From Undaria pinnatifida (taxonomy: Eukaryota > Sar > Phaeophyceae > Laminariales > Alariaceae), in assembly GCA_012845835.1 (NCBI GenBank), contig JABAKD010000010.1, forward strand, positions 10,420,311 to 10,484,310: a stretch of 64,000 nt of DNA, written 5' to 3'. The translations under genes and the position numbers were made by a program. Positions 57,701-64,000 of this stretch are shown one piece after another. Every line of letters begins with the position of its first letter. Position 1 is the first letter of the stretch. A model generated the notes under the pieces. It was not told the origin of the DNA. It saw only the letters and a program-made list of their open reading frames with translations, and ran no database searches.

Positions 57701-60700
57701 CTCCTTCCCCCTCACACCCGGTGTGCTGCCCCCGCTCCCCTTTCCGATCCTGCTAACTCCCCCAACGCCCCCACCTCCACCACCAAAACCACTCCCACCC
57801 CTACCCTACCCCGCCTCCTTCTACCTCTCCCTCCGCTCCTGCTAGCGCTACCTTCACCCTCATCACCACCCTCACAACCACCCCCACCCCCACCTCCACC
57901 CCTACCACCACCCTGTTCATGTAGTACCTCCATGCTACTGCTGTGGTACTGTATCTATTGGATTGATGCTTTGCATTAGCACTCAACGTATCATATGAGG
58001 ACGAATCGTAAAAGCACGCAATGCTTGTGTCTTTTACTAGGTATGCTTGACCGAGGCGTGAGAAGTGACGTTTTGACATACGTGCCGTGATACCGAGGCC
58101 GGATCTACGTACATGTGGGTGTACGGTATGATATTTGGGATTGGCAGGTGGCATGGTCTGACGAGCAGATGCTTTATAGCAGATTCAACGTAAAGCGACG
58201 AACTGCTGTACGATACGATCTGTCTGTATATTGGTATTGTGATGCATACGTGGCATGTGTACTTGTAGATTAAACGTAAAGTGACGAACCGTACGATACG
58301 TTCTGTCTGTATCTTGATATTGTAATGTATGATGTACATATGACGTGTGTATCTTTTACTCGAATAGCCCAAAAGTTGCGCTTCGACGTGAATGCGGTTG
58401 AACCGAAGTCGGCCCGACAAGCTGTAATTGTGCCGCTACGGAATTTGACATAGACAACATCAGAAAGATACTGCCAAGAAGTTGAGAGACACAGGAACTT
58501 GAATGCACCCCATAGCATCACTCTCCCTTTCACCCCGTTCTTGAAGTCCCACCAGTTCATCGTGATACGTTCTTTCTTGGCCGGAGAGCGCCACTTAACA
58601 ACTGAAATACCACCGTCTTACATCATCAGTGCAGTACGAGCTGTCCAACCATAGCTGCGTGCTAGCCCCCAAAGTCTGTCGTCGGTCAGCGTCTGAGACT
58701 ACCCCTCCTCATCCAACGACTTGAGTCGAGCACAGTCATCACCAGACGACCTGAATTCTAAGACACCCCGCCTCCTCCTACCTGTCCCCTCTTCTTCGTC
58801 CTCGCTTCCTGAGGAATCTCGGTCTTGGTCCTCGTCTGACCAGTCGTCGTCCTCTTCCCCCTCGTCGGAAGCGCCTGCCAGGTCTTTTCCGTGAGAGCCC
58901 TGAGGGAACTGCACCTGTGAAGCGAACGAAAAACAACAAAGTACGAGGAACAAAATAATAAGACGCAACACACCACGACTAAACACAATACACTACGCCA
59001 CACCACACAAAAGCACGCCAAACAAAAAAAACTCAAACCAAAGGCATGCAACACCAACCACTAAATGCCAATACACACAATAAACCAGTCAGCTACCTAA
59101 CCCCCCCCCCCGAAAATGCCAACATACCTGAAGGGTTTCCGTCATGACCGCCAGGGACGGCGACAGCAGAGCCGACAGGTGAGGCGGCAAGGGCCGGGCG
59201 GGATTGATCCCCTCCCGCTGGGACGAAGGAGTCAGACCTCGGAGGGCGCCGAGGAAGTGGGATCGAGTCACCTGATGCGGGGCGGGCGGGGGAAGGGGGG
59301 AAGCCGGGCGGGAGGGTACTCATTTCGTGCTTGGGCGCAGTCGTGTGACCATAGATTGGCAATGAGGGAGGGGGGAGACAGACAAAAAAAGTGCGTTGGA
59401 TGGGTGGATAAGGGTTGGTGGGGAACGAGGGGGAGGAAGGCACATCCAAAAGTATGCAACGGTGGGGTTGGGTGGGTGGGGCAGGGCGGGGTGGAATGGG
59501 GTAGATAGGGCAACAGATGACCATATGTATAGATAAAATGTGTGCGAACACGTGTGCAGACAATACACGTGCACATGGCGTACGAACCTTGATGGACTTG
59601 GCGTCGAGCAGCAGTTTCTCCTCCGAGGCGTAGATCTGCGGGTAGCGCCTGGAAGGAGGCGTTTACATAAAAGTGGGCGGGACGGGGGCGGGAGGGGGGA
59701 CGGGAATGCTCAGAACAAAACAAACGAGCGGTCGAAGACTAAATTATGAACTCGTTTGGGCAGGTTGGTGTTGCTTGTCAAGTTACTTGCGCGGTGGCTG
59801 ATAATGTTTTTTTTAGTTTTCAAGAATATTCCCGTCCCTTTGCAAATTGCGACACCCCCGGGACTCCTAGCCGACCTCATCCCAAAGGGAAAACGTTGTG
59901 CACTATACCAAAACCAGGTTTCTGGTACACGATAGAAGTAAATTACCTGCACAGGGGCTACACTAATTAACGAGTTTTACTGCTGTGCGGCAATTTTTTC
60001 TGTACAAAACCTAAGTCGTTTGTCGCCAAAAACCTGAGTGCAGTTTTCGAGGTATAAACCCTGTCGAAATAGACAAAACGTCGCGAAAAAAAGCAGCAGA
60101 GACCGCGCCGCAAAAAAAAACAAAGTCAAGACACCGCCAAAAGGACTAAAAACCGGACCCGTGCACGCCCGCGCTTGCGCTTGGGCATGCTTTGGCGAAC
60201 GCAACGAGGGTTTTGTAGACCTTGGCCAGGGTTTCGACAGACCCGCTGAAACTATAAACATGACTGCAATCCCTAACCTTAACCCTCAGACGTTGGCACA
60301 GCAGTTTCAACAAAATCATTGGAATCTTCTTTACAAACCTCAACTCTACCCCTACAACCATAACCCAAAACCTCGATCGCCGTGGAAATCTCGGCATGCA
60401 AACGGAATGGGGAGCTAGTGTGGAATATCACACCATTTTTTCGGAGCCGATGCTAAGAGTTGGTGTGGACTGTTAACAATATTGTCATGGTTGGGGCAAA
60501 TCGTAACCACTGCTGAAGACACGACCCCGGTGACGAGGGACACCACTACCTTCGGACGGCGAGGAGGGTCGCCTCCGAGCACAGCGCCTTCATGTCGGCC
60601 CCGCAGTACCCCGCAGTGCGCTCGGCGAGCTCGTCCTGTAGGGGTGGCACGCACGTGAGGAGTACGAAATGGGGGGGAGCCCCGGTGGCGGCGGCGGCGG

Positions 60701-60917
60701 CGGTGGCGAAGGCAACGACTATCAACTTCTATAAACGACGTTAAGGCACGCAAGAACACACGTACAAGGCAAAGACACCCCAATCTGCGTAAGGCCCCAC
60801 CAACAAGAACACCAACAAAAACGATGTAGATTACAACCATCGTCAGTGCGTTAAAATATACACAGACGAGACACAGGCAGGGACGGGCGTAAGACAGTCG
60901 CAGACAGACAGACAGAC

Positions 60918-60990
<73 letters not shown>

Positions 60991-61824
60991 CAGATACACA
61001 AATACACACAGGCGAACGACTGGGGAGAGGAACAAATGACGACAGTATAACTGTAGTGCGTGCGTCGATGTCATGGCCCGCACACCAAAAACAATCAACA
61101 TGACGATTGGAAGAGAAATAAAACGAAAGGACCATAGCCGAAAACACACCAGGACACGTGCGTATCATCCCAGTCGAAAATACAAGAAAAAAAAACTCGA
61201 CCACGACAACTGGCTTGCCGACAGCAACAGCCACAGCAAACGCCAACAACGAACACCGATAAATACAAACACCATCAGCACCCCCCTCCCCCCCAGCGCC
61301 CCCCCGCCCTCCCTCCAGTAACCAACCGTCCCCCCCCCTCCCCCAATTCCCTCTCCAACCTCCCCACCACTCACCTCCAGCTTCGGGTCCATGGGTAGCT
61401 TCCACTCCTTGGTGTGCACCTTCAGTATATCCCGCCTGGCCCTACGGGTCGGCAGCGGGAAGGCCAGCTCCCTGTCGAATCGTCCGGGCCGCCGGAGGGC
61501 CGGGTCCAAGCTGTCCGGACGATTCGTGGCGCCGATAACAATCACCTTTATACAACCAACCATTCGTTTAACCCAAGGAGACCAAGAAGGAAGGAATTGC
61601 AATTGGGAGGATGGGGGGGGAGGGAGGGGCGGGGCATGGAAGGCGGGGTGAGTGAGGTTTGCCAGGAGCGGTCTCAACAAACTTTACTATTTAATAGTGT
61701 CGGCGTACGTGCATGCGTGCGCCGGTGGATGGGTGGGTGCGTGACCTTTTCCCCTCCTTCTCTGGATCCCTCCTCTTCTCCCTCTCTCCCTATTTCCCTC
61801 CGGCAAAAAAAAAACAGCAGCAGC

Positions 61825-61877
<53 letters not shown>

Positions 61878-64000
61878 CTGCAAAAACAAAAACCACACCT
61901 CGCACCACGCCATGAGACGGAGCCTCGCGCTGAAGCAACTCGCAAAACGACGCTACAACCCGCTACAAGGCCCTTACGCAGACGCCCTGACGCAACGACA
62001 CCGTACAAAGGCGTTTCGCATAGGGGTTACTAACCTGCCCGCGGCTGTCCAGACCGTCCATGAGCGCCAGGAGAGTCGACACAACGGATGCGTGTATCTG
62101 GTCTTGTTTCACACTTCTAACAGGTGCCAGCCCATCGATCTCGTCGAAGAAAATGATCGACGGCTAGATAAATCGAAACGAGAGATAGGGTTTACGAAAC
62201 ACGCAAGGGGCGCACAGGGAGGGAAACGGGGGGGTAAGGGGGCGGGGCGAGTAGGGCCCTATCCTACACATATCAATATTATACCATAACATCATCTCAG
62301 CGCATTCAGCACTCCAGCGGCTAATGCAAAAAGGCCGCCCCCATCCCCCCTCCCCGCCGTGTTTTTGCCTGCACGCCACATAACTCCTCCTGCCCTTTGC
62401 CTGTCGAGCCCCCCATTTCTTCCCGCCTTGGTACCAGCGCAAAACCGCTATGGCGTTCCTGGCGCTGGTGTTAACATGCTATGCGGGCATTTCAGCGAAT
62501 TTATGCCACAAAAACAATCGACAACCTAACTAACTGTAACTGGTGATCAATTTTCAACTTCAATTCCTATTAATAGACGAGGGGGACTCTCCATTTCCTC
62601 GACAGATACAACTCGACACCACTCAGGGCGGAAACGTAACGGACGTGTGGTATTCATTTCGTCTTCCACCCCCCAAAAAATAATAATCCTAGCCTTTTGA
62701 TGTTTTGCTTCTTGCGCGATAAAAACGTACTGAAAACATACCATATACCTTTTGCTATATAACTTAAGCATACAATACGCCTATTGCGATATAATATTGA
62801 CACCCTGTATAACGGTCTGTACATGTCTGTCCAGAGTGGTATGTGGCATACAACACCACACGCACCTGGTGGCGACGGGCTTGCTCGAACAAGAGCCGTA
62901 GCTGACGCTCCGCCTCCCCCACCCACTTCGACAGGCAGTCGGCGCCCTTGCGCATAAAAAACGAAATGCGGTGGCCACTCTTGCTGCAGGCGTTGGCCAG
63001 TGCTCGCGCCTGCCGCGAACCATACGCAAGCACACACGCGCGTACAGGCATCGATCAACGTTTCGTTATGGGTCTCAACCCCGGGTTGGACAAGGAAAAA
63101 ATGATGAAAGGATAGGCCATAAGCATGAAGGACAGAAGGAATGGAGAGGTGGAACAACAACAGCACCAACACCAGTAACACCGCCAAGAAAAGCATCACC
63201 AACACCGCAACCAAACCGCATCCCGACCTACCATCACAACCACCGTCACCAACAACACCAGCCATAACAAAGACGCACACCACCACCCCTATCCCCCCCC
63301 CCCCCCCTCCTCCACCATCACCACCATAACCCCTTAAACTAGAAAAAAAACGCTCGCGCAGACTCTCGAACCTTACCGTGAGCGTCTTGCCCGTTCCCGG
63401 CGGCCCGTAGAAAAGAACGCCCTTCGGCGGCTGCGCCCCAAAGCCCTCGAATAGCTCCGGGTATACGAGGGGGAGCATCACCATCTCCTTCAGCATCCGC
63501 ACGTGCTTCTGCAGGGGTGGTGTCAACACGTGAAGGCGTTTGCACAGGGGGGGGGGCATCTGAGAACATGGCATAGCTGGTATATATGAGCGCCATTGAA
63601 CAGCATCATACGGCGGCGGCACACCTTCACCTTAGCATTCCCGAACCATACCTCCCCCCTGCAGAACCCCTATGTACATACGGCATCGAAAGTCAGGTTT
63701 CTCATCCCACGCCCTCCCACCGCTCGCACAAATCAACCCTCAACTCCCCTCCCCCCCCCCGACTCCCACCCTCCCCGACCCCCATCCCACCCCCCGCCTC
63801 CCTCTCCCCTCATATTCTCTCCCCATTAATTCCCTACGAAATCCACGTCGCACCTTCCCACCACCGATAGAATCGAACGTGACACTCGAATCAATCTCCA
63901 TGGGGCTAACGTCCGCCCTCAGAAGGTCCCGAGCGCTAGCCTTGTCTACAATGCTGCCCTGACCGTCGGCGCCGCCGCCGCCACCGCCGCCCCCGCCCCC
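47697..64000 (-). CDS. ATAD2: ATAD2/Yta7-type AAA ATPase with bromodomain-like region, partial at right edge
   Basis: 21 minus-strand exons join in frame for about 1444 residues: 64000-63854, 63508-63377, 63009-62866, 62163-62035, 61545-61375, 60635-60550, 59648-59588, 59271-59128, 58914-58782, 56323-56179, 55914-55797, 55052-54946, 54140-53845, 53335-53211, 53028-52942, 52168-52112, 51634-51593, 51022-50640, 50375-50054, 49655-49554, 49100-47697. The order matches ATAD2/Yta7: AAA1 (Walker A 'GPPGTGKT', Walker B 'IIFFDEIDG', 'RRPGRFDRE'), helical part, acidic linker, degenerate AAA2, bromodomain-like segment, then a family-atypical low-complexity tail. These nuclear proteins act on histone/chromatin turnover as hexamers. 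All borders are GT-AG. The N-terminus lies beyond 64000. Confidence 0.94.
49554..49655 (-). CDS. ATAD2: ATAD2 exon: 34-residue linker
   Basis: '[20 protein letters not shown]' then '[14 protein letters not shown]'. No known motif. Kept because acceptor ATCCCAG, donor CAG|GTGAGA and phase 0 link it cleanly to both neighbours. Confidence 0.8.
50054..50375 (-). CDS. ATAD2: ATAD2 exon: C-terminal helix and Ser/Gly region
   Basis: '[20 protein letters not shown]' continues the helix of the previous exon, then an Arg/Ser-Gly tract and an Ala run. Acceptor TCGCCAG, donor TCG|GTGAGT. Confidence 0.85.
50640..51022 (-). CDS. ATAD2: ATAD2 exon: bromodomain-like helices and linker
   Basis: '[20 protein letters not shown]' then '[20 protein letters not shown]', an Ala/Gly linker and '[15 protein letters not shown]'. 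The Y-V-T-L-D-D-F-x-D-D-L core fits helix A/B, but the N-A-x-x-Y-N motif of acetyl-lysine readers is missing. Acceptor ATCATAG, donor GA|GTGAGT. Confidence 0.85.
51143..51604. repeat. 233-bp tandem duplication spanning an exon end
   Basis: Sequence from CACGCGAAAAAAAAGGAG at 51143 recurs at 51376 with almost no changes. Both copies end in 'CTCACCTTGTCCCG', i.e. the donor of the 42-bp exon plus a few coding bases, so the intron holds a decoy splice donor. Confidence 0.92.
51593..51634 (-). CDS. ATAD2: ATAD2 micro-exon: ZA loop '[10 protein letters not shown]'
   Basis: Only 42 bp, '[14 protein letters not shown]', with the M-D-L core of a bromodomain ZA loop. Acceptor ACACAG, donor AAG|GTGAGA. 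The donor end is part of a 233-bp tandem duplication. The usual 'V...P.Y' half of the loop is absent. Confidence 0.82.
51739..51824. repeat. CAG/CAA microsatellite in ATAD2 intron
   Basis: (CAG)n then (CAA)n, mostly uninterrupted; it gives Gln, Ala or Leu/Cys-rich frames without meaning. Confidence 0.95.
52112..52168 (-). CDS. ATAD2: ATAD2 exon: bromodomain helix Z end
   Basis: 19 residues '[19 protein letters not shown]', paralleling 'L..DKRF..F' of the family bromodomain. Acceptor CTCGCAG, donor GAT|GTGAGT. Confidence 0.88.
52942..53028 (-). CDS. ATAD2: ATAD2 exon: charged helix before the bromodomain
   Basis: 29 residues, '[20 protein letters not shown]' then 'RELRICIRE', matching the 'F-R-E-L-R-I-F-L-R' helix. 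Acceptor TTCTTCAG, donor GAG|GTGAGG. Confidence 0.9.
53211..53335 (-). CDS. ATAD2: ATAD2 exon: basic/Pro linker
   Basis: '[20 protein letters not shown]' followed by a Lys patch and a Pro-rich run ending 'LVIQ'. It stands where the family has a basic linker before the bromodomain. Acceptor CCTGCAG, donor CAG|GTGATT. Confidence 0.85.
53845..54140 (-). CDS. ATAD2: ATAD2 exon: end of AAA2
   Basis: '[20 protein letters not shown]' then a variable Gly/Glu insert and '[17 protein letters not shown]', the strand and helix closing AAA2. Acceptor TCCCAG, donor ACGG|GTGAGG. Confidence 0.9.
54946..55052 (-). CDS. ATAD2: ATAD2 exon: AAA2 Walker-B-like strand
   Basis: '[20 protein letters not shown]' then '[15 protein letters not shown]'. 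It parallels the family segment with 'P-S-[IV]-[VL]-Y' and a WW pair, and lacks a DE Walker B. Acceptor CATCAG, donor AG|GTGTGT. Confidence 0.88.
55140..55765. repeat. Hexamer-periodic array (CATCTACATCTGC-type) in ATAD2 intron
   Basis: About 600 bp of CATCTA/CATCTG/CACCTA/CATCCA hexamers with ordered variation, filling most of one intron. The long plus-strand His/Leu/Pro/Ser frame over it is a by-product. Confidence 0.95.
55797..55914 (-). CDS. ATAD2: ATAD2 exon: degenerate Walker A of AAA2
   Basis: Joined to the previous exon it gives '[18 protein letters not shown]': Gln replaces the P-loop Lys, as in other ATAD2 proteins, so AAA2 is probably not catalytic. Acceptor TTTTTGCAG, donor CTG|GTACGT. 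Confidence 0.9.
56179..56323 (-). CDS. ATAD2: ATAD2 exon: Gly-rich linker into AAA2
   Basis: A Gly-rich stretch ([13 protein letters not shown]) then '[14 protein letters not shown]', the entry to the second AAA domain. Acceptor TGACAG, donor GG|GTGAGA. Confidence 0.88.
56531..57616 (+). mobile_element. ~1.09-kb element with tyrosine-recombinase relic, copy 2, in ATAD2 intron
   Basis: Same structure as 28717-29809, with both hairpins and both internal ~65-bp repeats (about 57160 and 57546). It sits antisense inside the 2.46-kb intron between the ATAD2 exons at 58914-58782 and 56323-56179, and explains that intron's size. Confidence 0.82.
56646..57102 (+). pseudogene. Tyrosine-recombinase-like C-terminal relic, copy 2
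   Basis: Better preserved than copy 1. Frame 1 (56677-57102) reads '[20 protein letters not shown]', 'DIKRYTMRP' and later '[20 protein letters not shown]'. A second frame supplies the middle part, '[20 protein letters not shown]' then 'YVG'. Together they follow the order expected for the R-H...Y box of a tyrosine recombinase, but a frameshift pair and a stop separate the parts, and the position where I expect the Tyr reads His. Confidence 0.5.
58782..58914 (-). CDS. ATAD2: ATAD2 exon: acidic linker
   Basis: About 44 residues rich in Asp/Glu/Ser ('[20 protein letters not shown]'), the acidic linker between the AAA domains. Acceptor TTCACAG. Donor ACAG|GTAGGA was chosen because its phase 1 fits the next exon 2.46 kb away; the alternative read-through ends at a stop near 58699. 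Confidence 0.85.
59128..59271 (-). CDS. ATAD2: ATAD2 exon: helical segment after AAA1
   Basis: 48 residues, '[20 protein letters not shown]' and '[17 protein letters not shown]', matching the 'DF..A...I.P.SQR' region of the family. Acceptor CATCAG, donor CAG|GTATGT. Confidence 0.9.
59588..59648 (-). CDS. ATAD2: ATAD2 exon: 'RRYPQIY' segment
   Basis: Joined to the previous exon it reads '[19 protein letters not shown]', a signature stretch of ATAD2. Only 61 bp. Acceptor CTTCCAG, donor AAG|GTTCGT. Confidence 0.93.
60550..60635 (-). CDS. ATAD2: ATAD2 exon: sensor 2 region
   Basis: '[20 protein letters not shown]' then 'EATLLAVR'; the GYCGADMK motif belongs to the helical lid of AAA1. Acceptor CCTACAG, donor AAG|GTAGTG splits an Arg codon. 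Confidence 0.93.
60897..60989. repeat. (GACA)n microsatellite
   Basis: About 22 tetramers of GACA with one GATA, in an ATAD2 intron. Confidence 0.97.
61375..61545 (-). CDS. ATAD2: ATAD2 exon: sensor 1 and arginine fingers
   Basis: 57 residues: '[20 protein letters not shown]' then '[12 protein letters not shown]' and '[12 protein letters not shown]'. This supplies the Asn sensor and the Arg fingers reaching the next subunit. Acceptor ATAAAG, donor GAG|GTGAGT. Confidence 0.95.
61816..61879. repeat. (CAA)n microsatellite
   Basis: CAGCAG followed by about 19 CAA units in an ATAD2 intron. Confidence 0.97.
62035..62163 (-). CDS. ATAD2: ATAD2 exon: AAA1 Walker B
   Basis: 43 residues with '[16 protein letters not shown]' (DE of Walker B) and '[16 protein letters not shown]'. 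Acceptor TATCTAG, donor CAG|GTTAGT. Confidence 0.95.
62866..63009 (-). CDS. ATAD2: ATAD2 exon: AAA1 pore loop
   Basis: 48 residues with '[20 protein letters not shown]' and '[20 protein letters not shown]', almost the ATAD2 family text. Acceptor GGCAG, donor CAG|GTGCGT. Confidence 0.95.
63377..63508 (-). CDS. ATAD2: ATAD2 exon: AAA1 Walker A
   Basis: 44 residues with '[15 protein letters not shown]', '[16 protein letters not shown]': an intact ATP-binding P-loop. Acceptor CCTGCAG, donor ACG|GTAAGG, phase 0 at both ends. Confidence 0.95.
63854..64000 (-). CDS. ATAD2: ATAD2 exon: Gly-rich linker and start of AAA1
   Basis: Open at the window edge. A run of about ten Gly, then '[19 protein letters not shown]' and '[10 protein letters not shown]', the 'F-D-S-[IV]-G-G' entry to AAA1. 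Donor AAG|GTGCGA. Confidence 0.85.

Noticed and set aside
60415-61149. 244-codon minus-strand ORF with SVCLSVCL repeats
   Set aside because: Generated by the (GACA)n microsatellite; only the 60550-60635 part is a real exon, in its own frame.
61414-62289. 291-codon plus-strand ORF
   Set aside because: Antisense to two ATAD2 exons and bridged by a (CAA)n microsatellite; no motif.

Overview
This window is nuclear DNA of a eukaryote. Host genes are split into short GC-rich exons with clean GT-AG borders, separated by introns of roughly 0.2-2.5 kb. There is no operon layout. The rest is filled with Ty3/gypsy remains, terminal-inverted-repeat elements, diverged dispersed repeats and CAG/CAA-type microsatellites. 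A stramenopile such as a brown alga would fit the exon/intron style and repeat mix, but that placement is inference and no marker gene here proves it.

Two host genes can be reconstructed, both on the minus strand and both running off an edge. At the left (about 438-6659) are seven exons of a serine carboxypeptidase (peptidase family S10), including the catalytic-serine exon. Its C-terminal Asp/His part lies beyond base 1 and its N-terminal exon was not found. At the right (47697 to beyond 64000) are 21 exons in consistent phase coding for about 1444 residues of an ATAD2/Yta7-type AAA ATPase. It has an intact first AAA domain, a second AAA domain with a broken Walker A, an atypical bromodomain-like segment and a long Ala/Gln-rich tail. 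A third, weaker gene start is a secretory signal-peptide exon at 33792-33859 (minus) with a TATA box upstream. A fourth candidate is an orphan exon at 26631-26803 (minus).

Mobile DNA dominates the middle. At 6970-10235 is an LTR retrotransposon with 260/268-bp LTRs, TG...CA ends and a TAGC target duplication. Its body keeps Gag, a zinc knuckle, protease and the start of RT, then jumps to a chromodomain, so it is internally deleted. At 12353-13924 is a second Ty3/gypsy relic: a DX35E integrase plus chromodomain with two in-frame stops. Inverted-repeat elements lie at 23844-24483, 31634-32350 and 44538-44711. A ~1.09-kb element with two strong hairpins and a decayed tyrosine-recombinase-like reading frame occurs twice (28717-29809 and 56531-57616), the second copy inside an ATAD2 intron. 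A ~490-bp family occurs at 21580 and 26117. A tRNA-like, SINE-like unit is tandemly repeated at 41376-42112.

Between these lie tandem duplications (10686, 36.2-37.4 kb, 37.57-38.19 kb, 38.82-39.21 kb, 51.14-51.60 kb), a G-run cluster near 36.4 kb with G-quadruplex potential, and many copies of a short near-palindromic motif GTACCTGGTA. Large parts of 10-12, 14-18, 19-21, 24.5-26, 33.9-36, 39-41 and 42-47 kb hold no gene I can support.
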